Part shown: piece by piece, positions 1 through 4,879 of the stretch
Numbering within the stretch: the stretch's first letter is position 1
How the letters are laid out: each line of letters opens with the position of its first letter
NCBI GenBank assembly: GCA_003545515.1
Contig: DPYD01000080.1
Span: forward strand, 1-8,872
Source of the DNA: Candidatus Kaiserbacteria bacterium
Lineage (GTDB): Bacteria > Patescibacteriota > Minisyncoccia > Phycocordibacterales > UBA2100
Reading direction: 5' to 3'
DNA: 8,872 nt
Notes under the pieces: model-generated
The model's database searches: none
What the model was told of the DNA's origin: nothing
The model's input: the letters and a program-made list of their open reading frames with translations, nothing else
Position numbers and translations under genes: made by a program

Positions 1-197
1 CCGGACACGATAAAAAGCCGTATTGGTTCTCCCACCTGTGGCGCGGCTAACGCAACACCAAATTCCTCTTTTGCAAGGAGCGCCTTCATTTCTTTTATGA
101 GATTTTGAAGATGTCTCCCCTTTATTTCAGATAGAGGAATACGTCCCGCTTTCCTACGAAGGATGGGATTCTTTTGTTCGGGTAAAATCGTTCGCAT
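1..197 (-). CDS. def: Peptide deformylase, N-terminal part (cut by window edge)
   Basis: Peptide deformylase removes the formyl group from the initiator methionine of new proteins in the cytoplasm, using a bound metal ion. Reading the minus strand from the ATG at 197-195 gives 65 uninterrupted codons to the edge. They include an N-terminal NPILR segment (residues 10-14) and the family's motif I as GVALAAPQVG (residues 47-56), with Gln54 matching the conserved active-site glutamine and an R-x-FIV strand just after. The usual motif is GxGLAAPQxG, so its second glycine is alanine here. The metal-binding motifs EGCLS and HExDH lie beyond the window and cannot be checked. No Shine-Dalgarno is present; a TATAGT box ends 6 nt before the ATG. 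The gene diverges from the 89-aa gene at 284. The family call is confident; whether the full gene is intact is unknown. Confidence 0.88.
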   Translation of the reverse strand, partial: MRTILPEQKNPILRRKAGRIPLSEIKGRHLQNLIKEMKALLAKEEFGVALAAPQVGEPIRLFIVS

Positions 198-203
198 AGG
201 GAA

Positions 204-209
204 ACTATA
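204..209 (-). promoter_or_regulatory. -10 box of def (leaderless-type start)
   Basis: On the minus strand TATAGT is followed by six bases (TTCCCT) and then the def ATG. A transcript starting about 7 nt after the box would begin at or next to the start codon. I see no convincing -35 hexamer and no Shine-Dalgarno. The same arrangement recurs before several other genes in the window. Confidence 0.55.
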
Positions 210-269
210 GAGCCCAATGCATGAAAAGAAAAGATACGCTCGTGCGGGTTAATGGTCGGTGAAATGCGG

Positions 270-275
270 TACACT
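270..275 (+). promoter_or_regulatory. -10 box of the 89-aa gene
   Basis: TACACT lies 8 nt upstream of the ATG at 284, in the 86-nt divergent spacer shared with def. The bases GGAGA directly before the ATG are too close to act as a normal ribosome binding site, so a leaderless or nearly leaderless mRNA is the simpler reading. Confidence 0.45.
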
Positions 276-283
276 AATGGAGA

Positions 284-553
284 ATGAAGCACATCAAAAT
301 ACATCTCAAGCGTACTGTCGATGAAACTCGCAAAACAGAGCGGGGAGAATTGATGCAATATTTTTGTAAACACCTGAATCATGCGCGTACACGGGACGGA
401 TTACCGCCGATTGCGATGGGGCATATGGGAAAGTTGTTGCAGAAAATCCCTACAAAAGATCTCTACTACATGAAGAGTGTATGTGACAATGCAAAAAACT
501 TCTCGAAAAAGTTTTGGTATCTGTTAAATCCTGAAAAGTACACGCGTGATTGA
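284..553 (+). CDS. Conserved-looking hypothetical protein, 89 aa
   Basis: I do not recognise a named family. The product is small, basic and soluble, with no signal peptide or membrane segment. Its second half contains a compact motif-like stretch: MGKLLQKIPTKDLYYMKSVC (residues 48-67), followed by NFSKKFWYLLNP with aromatic residues near the C-terminus. This looks like a short helical domain that could bind nucleic acid or a partner protein, but that is a guess. Two cysteines (residues 28 and 67) are too few for a zinc site of the usual kind. Reasons to think it is real: an AT-rich -10 box 8 nt before the ATG, a low-complexity-free sequence, codon use like its neighbours, and a stop (551-553) just before a hairpin-rich spacer. 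It is transcribed away from def and toward mreB. Confidence 0.6.
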   Translation: MKHIKIHLKRTVDETRKTERGELMQYFCKHLNHARTRDGLPPIAMGHMGKLLQKIPTKDLYYMKSVCDNAKNFSKKFWYLLNPEKYTRD

Positions 554-562
554 AAAAAAGGA

Positions 563-663
563 TGAGGGCCGACCGGAGAGGGAGCTACGACCGGCCCTCA
601 CTTGCACGAGCCGTGTGGACAGTGGCTCGTGCCGCGCGCGCCAAACGGGGTTGAGGCGCGCGC
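563..663 (+). other. Tandem array of three perfect 9-bp hairpins
   Basis: Three inverted repeats sit back to back in the spacer before mreB. Hairpin 1 pairs TGAGGGCCG (563-571) with CGGCCCTCA (592-600). Hairpin 2 pairs GCACGAGCC (604-612) with GGCTCGTGC (624-632), plus a possible G-U pair. Hairpin 3 pairs GCGCGCGCC (634-642) with GGCGCGCGC (655-663). The gaps between them are 3 and 1 nt, and the loops are 11-20 nt. There is no T-run after the array on the plus strand. On the minus strand hairpin 1 is followed by a run of seven Ts (553-559 complement), which is terminator-like, but no minus-strand gene ends here. Whether it is a small RNA, a transcription block protecting mreB, or a repeat element cannot be decided from one copy. 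Strand is assigned by the flanking genes. Confidence 0.7.
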
Positions 664-707
664 ACCACCCGAATTCATATCATTATTCTCTGCAGTGTGT
701 CAAACGC

Positions 708-727
708 GGCGAACCCGTAAGGGCGCC
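708..727 (+). other. Hairpin with GUAA tetraloop upstream of mreB
   Basis: GGCG (708-711) pairs with CGCC (724-727). After a two-base AA bulge, CCC (714-716) pairs with GGG (721-723), closing a GTAA loop, which is of the stable GNRA type. It lies between the three-hairpin array and the mreB -10 box. It would be in the mreB leader only if transcription starts farther upstream than the proposed promoter. Confidence 0.45.
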
Positions 728-748
728 TATGCGAAACACGCCATACGA

Positions 749-756
749 TATACAAT
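749..756 (+). promoter_or_regulatory. Probable -10 region of mreB
   Basis: Overlapping hexamers TATACA (749-754) and TACAAT (751-756) lie 13 and 11 nt before the chosen mreB ATG (768). They sit within the 12-mer CATACGATATAC (742-753), which occurs again exactly at 1822-1833 before the delta-prime gene. No clear -35 or Shine-Dalgarno is seen. The mRNA leader would be only a few bases. Confidence 0.45.
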
Positions 757-767
757 ATTCGTCCCAT

Positions 768-1784
768 ATGATTTTCCCATTATCACCAAAATTAGGCATA
801 GATCTCGGTACCACAACCGTTCTCGTATTCGTTCCGAATAAGGGTATTGTCTTGAATGAACCTTCGGTTGTCGCCGTCTCGCAAAGCGACAACAAAATCC
901 TTGCGGTGGGGAATGAAGCGAAAGAAATGGTGGGACGCACTCCCGACGAGATAATCGCCTACAGGCCAATGAAAGACGGCGTTATTGCGGACTATCGCGT
1001 GACGGAGGCCATGTTACGTTATTACATCAAAAAGTCACTCGGCAAGTGGAATCTTTTTCGGCCCGAAGTCATGATCTCTGTCCCGGCCGGAGTTTCCTCT
1101 ACGGAGAGGCGCGCTGTGGTGGAGGCGGCTACGAAAGCCGGAGCCAGAGAAGCATATGTCGTCAAAGAGCCAATTCTTGCCGCAATCGGCGCAGGTATCC
1201 CCATCCACGAGGCACGCGGACACATGATAGTTGACATTGGTGGCGGCACAACCGATGTGGCAGTCATTTCACTCGGAGGAATCGTTGCGTCTATCTCCGT
1301 CAAATGTGCAGGCAACGCCCTGGATCACGCAATCACCGATTACCTAAAGAAAAATAGTAATCTCGGTATCGGAGAGAAAATGGCCGAGGAAATAAAGATA
1401 CAGATTGGCTCGGCAACACCAATCGATGAAGAATTAACGATGACTGTCAAGGGTCGTGATTACCTAACAGGATTGCCGCGCTCCATTGAACTGGGAACTA
1501 ATGAAGTTGTCCGCTCCATAGGGCGTGAACTGCGCACCGTCGTAAACGCCATAAAAGATGTCTTGCAGGAAACGCCGCCGGAATTGGCCGCAGACATCAT
1601 AGATAACGGTATCATCATGACGGGCGGTTCCTCGCTACTGCGTAATTTTCCTGAGCTTGTTTTCCGACGTACTGGTGTTCGTGCGCGCGTTGCAAAGGAT
1701 GCACCGTTTTGTGTCGCAAAAGGCACAGGTGAAGCACTCAAGCATTTAGATGCCTATAAGAAAGCGATTATTACCAAACGGTAG
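768..1784 (+). CDS. mreB: Rod shape-determining protein MreB, 338 aa
   Basis: MreB is the bacterial actin: it polymerises with ATP under the inner membrane and directs peptidoglycan insertion. The actin/Hsp70 nucleotide-binding motifs are in order: phosphate 1 GIDLGTTTV (residues 10-18), the VVKEP segment (131-135) with the glutamate expected for ATP hydrolysis, phosphate 2 VDIGGGTTDVAVISLGG (155-171), and the adenosine motif GIIMTGGSSLLRNFPEL (281-297). The reading frame is open back to 546, but the extra 74 codons cross GC-rich hairpins and have no MreB homology. The start at 768 gives the normal family length of about 340 residues and places a -10 box just upstream. The N-terminal MIFPLS could form the short hydrophobic membrane-binding tip. 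No mreC or mreD follows; the next gene is a clamp-loader subunit 57 nt on. Confidence 0.95.
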   Translation: MIFPLSPKLGIDLGTTTVLVFVPNKGIVLNEPSVVAVSQSDNKILAVGNEAKEMVGRTPDEIIAYRPMKDGVIADYRVTEAMLRYYIKKSLGKWNLFRPEVMISVPAGVSSTERRAVVEAATKAGAREAYVVKEPILAAIGAGIPIHEARGHMIVDIGGGTTDVAVISLGGIVASISVKCAGNALDHAITDYLKKNSNLGIGEKMAEEIKIQIGSATPIDEELTMTVKGRDYLTGLPRSIELGTNEVVRSIGRELRTVVNAIKDVLQETPPELAADIIDNGIIMTGGSSLLRNFPELVFRRTGVRARVAKDAPFCVAKGTGEALKHLDAYKKAIITKR

Positions 1785-1828
1785 CTTCTAGTTGTCAGGT
1801 TTCAGCTTTCAGGAAATACCACATACGA

Positions 1829-1834
1829 TATACT
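1829..1834 (+). promoter_or_regulatory. -10 box of the delta-prime-like gene
   Basis: A consensus-like TATACT ends 7 nt before the ATG at 1842, within the 12-mer CATACGATATAC shared with mreB. The 5' end of the mRNA would fall at about the start codon. A weak TTGTCA (1793-1798) is too far away to be a normal -35 element. There is no Shine-Dalgarno: the bases before the ATG are T-rich. Confidence 0.6.
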
Positions 1835-1841
1835 TTTTTAT

Positions 1842-2504
1842 ATGAAGACCAAACTGGTGGGGAATGCGCACCTGATCACCGGAGGGTCGGAATCTATTCC
1901 TTCAATACTCAAACTGCTCGAGAAGGAGGGAATACGAGCCGGTAATCCGGATTTGTATGTGCGGACCTATACGCATTTCGGAGTGAACGAAGCGCGCGAG
2001 CTCTCGGATCGCGCTTCTTTGCGCGCCGTGGGAAAAGGACAGCGCATATTCGTCATTGCAACGGTACTCATGACATCAGAGGCGCAGAATGCGCTTCTCA
2101 AGACTCTGGAAGAGCCGCCGGCTGACGCGGTTTTTATGTTTCTCGTTCCATCACCCGACACGCTTCTCCCGACATTTCGTTCTCGTTGCCAGATACTCAA
2201 GCTATCACACCCTACCAAAACGGATGGATCTCTGGATGCGAGCGAGTTTCTTTCAGCGACGCGAGAGGCGCGCCTTGATATGTTGAAACCGCTTCTGGAG
2301 AAAGACGAAGACGACCTGCGCGACGTCGCCGCCATTCTCGCCTTCCTTTCTTCACTGGAACGTGAGATGGTGCAAGAGAGTCTTCGCGTGTCTTTCCGGG
2401 AGGGTATAGAATCGGTTTACCGCGCACGTAAGTACATTATGGACAAAGGTGCTTTAGTAAAGCCGCTTTTGGAACAGATTGCACTTCTTTCTCCGCGAAC
2501 GTGA
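1842..2504 (+). CDS. holB: DNA polymerase III delta-prime-like clamp-loader subunit, 220 aa
   Basis: The delta-prime subunit is the stator of the clamp loader that places the sliding clamp on DNA. The visible core matches the DnaX/HolB AAA+ family: EAQNALLKTLEEPP (residues 80-93), a sensor strand AVFMFLVPS (96-104), and FRSRCQ (112-117), which carries the SRC motif used for arginine-finger contact with the neighbouring ATPase. There is no Walker A P-loop, which fits delta-prime better than DnaX, and no four-cysteine zinc module. At 220 residues it is clearly shorter than typical delta-prime (around 330). The N-terminus before residue 65 is short and the C-terminal collar domain appears reduced, as in small-genome lineages. 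It starts 57 nt after mreB behind its own -10 box and ends 15 nt before frr. The family is confident; the gene symbol is by analogy. Confidence 0.82.
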   Translation: MKTKLVGNAHLITGGSESIPSILKLLEKEGIRAGNPDLYVRTYTHFGVNEARELSDRASLRAVGKGQRIFVIATVLMTSEAQNALLKTLEEPPADAVFMFLVPSPDTLLPTFRSRCQILKLSHPTKTDGSLDASEFLSATREARLDMLKPLLEKDEDDLRDVAAILAFLSSLEREMVQESLRVSFREGIESVYRARKYIMDKGALVKPLLEQIALLSPRT

Positions 2505-2510
2505 TAGTAT
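2505..2510 (+). promoter_or_regulatory. Possible -10 box of frr
   Basis: TAGTAT begins directly after the stop codon of the upstream gene and ends 9 nt before the frr ATG at 2520. The intervening GTAAAAGCA has no Shine-Dalgarno. It could allow separate leaderless transcription of frr, although read-through from upstream is equally possible with a 15-nt gap. Confidence 0.4.
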
Positions 2511-2519
2511 GTAAAAGCA

Positions 2520-3071
2520 ATGCTCTACGATTTCAAAACATTCGAAGCAAAAATCACTGGCGCTAAGGAATGGCTTGCGAAAGAGTACCGTGGATTGCGA
2601 ACCGGTCGCGCGTCTCCCGCGGTATTAGACGGCGTTTCCGTTTCGGCTTACGGTTCAATGACGCTACTTAAACAGGTTGCCGCAATCGGAGTTGAAGATG
2701 CGCGCACACTGCGCATACAACCATACGATGCCGGGATTCTTAAGGACATAGAGCGCGCCGTTTCGGCCGCCGATCTTGGCCTTGGCTCATCTTCTGACGG
2801 TGCCGTTCTTCGCGTTACATTTCCCGAATTAAGCGCCGAAAGACGCGAGCAACTTGTAAAAGTCGCGAAAGGAAAATTGGAAGAAGCGCGCACAACCGTG
2901 CGGTTGGCGCGCGACGAAGCGTGGAAGGATATCCAAGAAAAAGAACGTGCGGGCGAGATCACCGAAGACGATAAATTCAATCACAAGGAAGAAATGCAGA
3001 AGAAAGTAGACAAAGCGAACGAAGAGTTGGAAAAAGCATTTGAAGCGAAGGAAAAAGAGATGATAAGCTAG
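2520..3071 (+). CDS. frr: Ribosome recycling factor, 183 aa
   Basis: RRF works with EF-G to split the post-termination ribosome so that subunits can be reused. The length (183 aa) is almost exactly that of the family. Signature pieces are present from end to end: LRTGRASPAVLD (residues 26-37), the strand region AYG..TLLKQVAAIGVEDARTL (domain II), AADLGLGSSSDGAVLRVTFPELSAERREQLVK (here given in outline), and the charged C-terminal helix rich in Glu and Lys that completes the three-helix bundle. No key segment is missing. The start is the only suitable ATG and has no Shine-Dalgarno. The gene follows the delta-prime gene closely and is followed by a 262-nt non-coding spacer with strong secondary structure. 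Confidence 0.97.
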   Translation: MLYDFKTFEAKITGAKEWLAKEYRGLRTGRASPAVLDGVSVSAYGSMTLLKQVAAIGVEDARTLRIQPYDAGILKDIERAVSAADLGLGSSSDGAVLRVTFPELSAERREQLVKVAKGKLEEARTTVRLARDEAWKDIQEKERAGEITEDDKFNHKEEMQKKVDKANEELEKAFEAKEKEMIS

Positions 3072-3100
3072 TACGTAGAACGTAGTTTATAGTACGTACT
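3070..3100 (+). repeat. AGTACGTA / ACGTAG repeat cluster after frr
   Basis: AGTACGTA occurs at 3070-3077 (overlapping the frr stop) and at 3091-3098. ACGTAG occurs twice between or within these copies. The last unit extends to the perfect palindrome AGTACGTACT (3091-3100). The first and last units can also pair with each other because the core is self-complementary. This looks like a short intergenic repeat unit; function unknown. Confidence 0.55.
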
Positions 3101-3105
3101 CGAAA

Positions 3106-3287
3106 GCTGCGCAATTACTGGCGAGCGTTGTGCGAGTGAAATGAAAATGTACTCATTTGCATTTCCGAGCCGAGGAGTCAGAAATTGGCGGAAAGCACTC
3201 GCGCTTGTGCGCAGGGAGTGTATTCCGACCCGCAGGGTAAACGCCCTGTAGAGTCGGAATGAGCCAATTTACGCAACCCTGATTTTT
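3106..3287 (+). ncRNA. Candidate structured RNA between frr and nth
   Basis: This spacer has no plausible plus-strand gene but dense complementarity. Stem A pairs 3108-3114 with 3128-3134 (two G-U pairs). Stem B pairs GAAATGAAAATG (3138-3149) with CATTTGCATTTC (3154-3165), 11 of 12 bases, over a TACT loop. A three-way junction follows: the outer stem AAATTGGC (3182-3189)/GCCAATTT (3263-3270) encloses two arms. Arm 1 is CACTCGCGC (3196-3204) with GCGC (3209-3212) and GAGTG (3216-3220), TTGT loop, 3-nt bulge. Arm 2 is ATTCCGAC (3222-3229)/GTCGGAAT (3253-3260) capped by CAGGG (3233-3237)/CCCTG (3244-3248). A TTTTT run follows at 3283-3287. It could be a small RNA, a leader element of nth, or the frr 3' end. 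I do not recognise tmRNA, SRP RNA, 6S RNA or a known riboswitch. Confidence 0.5.
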
Positions 3288-3320
3288 CAAGGCAGTGAAG
3301 GAGACACAGAGCACTCGTGT

Positions 3321-3326
3321 TAGGAT
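3321..3326 (+). promoter_or_regulatory. -10 box of nth
   Basis: TAGGAT ends 7 nt before the ATG at 3334, the same spacing as in front of the delta-prime and ddl genes. This supports 3334 rather than the upstream in-frame GTG at 3295 as the start of nth. No Shine-Dalgarno is present (TTTTCTT precedes the ATG). Confidence 0.45.
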
Positions 3327-3333
3327 TTTTCTT

Positions 3334-4002
3334 ATGGTTGTTGGTTGTGCTGGTGGACGAGAAGACAGGGCGCGCAAGATCGTCTCGTACCTTAAGCGTG
3401 CGTATCCAAAGCCCAAGAGCGAACTTGCGTACAAAACACCATTTCAGTTTGCGGTTGCAGTTATACTCTCGGCACAATGCACGGACAAGGTCGTAAATCG
3501 TGTGACAGAGAGACTTTTCAAAAAGTACAAAAAACCGTCTTGTTTTGCTAACGCGGATCCACTTGTGTTTGAGCGTGAGATATCATCCATCCCTTTTTTC
3601 AGGAATAAGGCGAAGCACATTATCGCTACTGCCAAAATAGTTTCGAGAGACTTTGGCGGCAAGGTGCCACGTACAGCCGAGCAATTGCAATCGCTTCCCG
3701 GAATCGGATATAAAACCGCGCATGTAGTTCTCGGGGAACTTTTCGATGATTGGCCCGGTATCCCAACGGATACACACGTAAAGCGTTTCGCTCGTCGTTT
3801 TGACCTTTCGGACAACACGGATCTCAAGAAGATCTCGCACGATTTGGAGAAACTCATTCCGAAGAAAGATTGGAAGTACATCAATAACGGATTTGTCTTA
3901 TATGGACGCTACGTATGCTCAGCGCGTCCGCATGACTGCACGAAGCACCCACTCACGAAACTGTGGCCGGAGGCCAACAAGAGATGGATGAAAACGCGCT
4001 AG
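3334..4002 (+). CDS. nth: Endonuclease III-like DNA glycosylase, 222 aa, degraded Fe-S motif
   Basis: Endonuclease III removes oxidised pyrimidines from DNA and cuts the abasic site. Visible motifs: LSAQCTDKVVN (residues 45-55), the helix-hairpin-helix LPGIGYKTAHVVL (121-133) with the catalytic lysine Lys127, and the GPD-type loop PTDTHV with the catalytic aspartate Asp146. The C-terminal iron-sulfur loop should read C-x6-C-x2-C-x5-C; here it is Cys195-x6-Cys202-x2-His205, with tryptophan where the fourth cysteine would be. A normal [4Fe-4S] cluster is therefore unlikely. The length fits the family (E. coli 211). I prefer the ATG at 3334 over GTG 3295, because the added 13 residues are not family-like and a -10 box lies just before 3334. 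It ends 18 nt before the alpha/beta hydrolase. Nth is preferred over MutY because of the catalytic lysine. Confidence 0.92.
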   Translation: MVVGCAGGREDRARKIVSYLKRAYPKPKSELAYKTPFQFAVAVILSAQCTDKVVNRVTERLFKKYKKPSCFANADPLVFEREISSIPFFRNKAKHIIATAKIVSRDFGGKVPRTAEQLQSLPGIGYKTAHVVLGELFDDWPGIPTDTHVKRFARRFDLSDNTDLKKISHDLEKLIPKKDWKYINNGFVLYGRYVCSARPHDCTKHPLTKLWPEANKRWMKTR

Positions 4003-4008
4003 ATAAGG

Positions 4009-4017
4009 TACTATAGT
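4009..4017 (+). promoter_or_regulatory. -10 region of the alpha/beta hydrolase gene
   Basis: TACTATAGT contains two overlapping -10-like hexamers: TACTAT (4009-4014, 6 nt before the ATG at 4021) and TATAGT (4012-4017, 3 nt before it). The 18-nt gap after nth contains no Shine-Dalgarno. The spacing of the first box matches def and ddl and suggests leaderless transcription. Confidence 0.5.
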
Positions 4018-4020
4018 CGA

Positions 4021-4776
4021 ATGAAGATTATAGTTAGCGGTCTTGCAACAGAATACACGGATGAAGGAGAAGGGCCGGCCCTCCTCTTCCTTCCCGGCTG
4101 GATGAATACCCTTCACACATTTGACGAACTTGCGCTTTTGTTGGCATCAAAGTACCGAATTATTCGCCTCGACTTTCCCGGCTTCGGGGGAGGGACCGAA
4201 TTCCCTCCGCTTGATTGGCATGTTGGGGACTATGCGTCCTTTGTACGTAATTTCACCGCAAAGATCGGGCTGACATCGTATGTACTTGTCGGGCATTCGT
4301 TCGGCGGGAGGGTTGCCATAAAAGGGGTAGCACAAGGCATTCTTCGTCCATCCCGCTTAATTCTCGTAGCATCAGCCGGTGTAGCAATGCACCGAACGTC
4401 CCGGAACCACTTTCTCACGTTGATTGCCAAGGTCGGAAAAGGACTGATGCATATTCCGCCCTTTTTTATCTGGCGCGGATACCTACGTAAGAAGTTATAT
4501 GAAAGACTCGGAAGCGATTACCTGGCCGCAGGAGCGCTCTCACGAATTTACCTCAATACCATCAAAGAGGATTTGACCGAATATGCCAGAAAAATATCCA
4601 TCCCCACGCTTCTCATTTGGGGAAGCGAAGATAATATGACACCCCTGAAAGATGGGAAACTTTTTGCGGAATTGATACCTGATTCCAAAATTGAAATATT
4701 TACCGGTATCGGCCATTCGCCGCATCGTGATTGTCCGCATGAAGTGTCGCGGCTTATAACGGAGTTTCTCGCATGA
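4021..4776 (+). CDS. Alpha/beta hydrolase, 251 aa
   Basis: This is a soluble serine hydrolase of the alpha/beta fold; the substrate cannot be told from the sequence. The oxyanion strand is LLFLPGW (residues 21-27), followed by DFPGFGGG (51-58). The nucleophile elbow is GHSFGG with Ser93. The acid is probably Asp204 in WGSEDNMTPL, and the catalytic histidine His232 in GHSPHRD. All three members of the triad are therefore present in order, and the length is typical. A cap region rich in aromatic and basic residues spans about 125-180. There is no signal peptide. Its stop overlaps an ATG (ATGA at 4773-4776) that opens a chain of two tiny ORFs leading to murF, so it may be co-expressed with the cell-wall cassette. 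Many such proteins are annotated as lipases, esterases or C-C hydrolases; I cannot choose between them. Confidence 0.9.
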   Translation: MKIIVSGLATEYTDEGEGPALLFLPGWMNTLHTFDELALLLASKYRIIRLDFPGFGGGTEFPPLDWHVGDYASFVRNFTAKIGLTSYVLVGHSFGGRVAIKGVAQGILRPSRLILVASAGVAMHRTSRNHFLTLIAKVGKGLMHIPPFFIWRGYLRKKLYERLGSDYLAAGALSRIYLNTIKEDLTEYARKISIPTLLIWGSEDNMTPLKDGKLFAELIPDSKIEIFTGIGHSPHRDCPHEVSRLITEFLA

Positions 4777-4835
4777 TCCCGTTAAAGCTCTTGGCAGGGA
4801 AATTTACCTTAGACATTCCTGCGAGACCTATATGA
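4773..4835 (+). CDS. Possible 20-codon ORF, first link of an ATGA chain
   Basis: The ATG at 4773 overlaps the hydrolase stop (ATGA). The frame reads 20 codons beginning MIPLKLLAGK and ends with TGA at 4833-4835, itself overlapping the next ATG at 4832. The peptide is not recognised. Its value may lie in carrying ribosomes toward murF by termination-reinitiation, not in the product. It could also be chance. Confidence 0.25.
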   Translation: MIPLKLLAGKFTLDIPARPI

Positions 4836-4879
4836 ATTCTCAGGATAAACTAAAAGTGATCAGTCCAGAAAGCATATGA
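4832..4879 (+). CDS. Possible 15-codon ORF, second link of an ATGA chain
   Basis: It starts in ATGA at 4832 and stops with TGA at 4877-4879, overlapping the murF ATG at 4876. The peptide (beginning MNSQDKLK) is hydrophilic and unrecognised. The heptamer ATATGAA is identical at both of its ends (4830-4836 and 4874-4880). It may act as a coupling ORF; coding is unproven. Confidence 0.25.
   Translation: MNSQDKLKVISPESI

Noticed and set aside
553..600. Intrinsic terminator on the minus strand (hairpin 563-600 with seven Ts)
   Set aside because: The shape fits, but no minus-strand gene ends there, so I list only the hairpin array.
546..767. N-terminal extension of MreB by 74 codons
   Set aside because: The frame is open, but it crosses three GC-rich hairpins, has no MreB similarity and would make the protein far longer than the family. 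The ATG at 768 has a promoter-like box and gives the usual length.
3295..3333. GTG start of nth at 3295
   Set aside because: It adds 13 residues that are not family-like and lies upstream of the -10-like TAGGAT; the ATG at 3334 fits better.
3153..3477. Two overlapping minus-strand ORFs of 93 and 99 codons over the frr-nth spacer
   Set aside because: They run into the nth gene in antisense, show no domain pattern, and are better explained as shadows of nth and the structured spacer.
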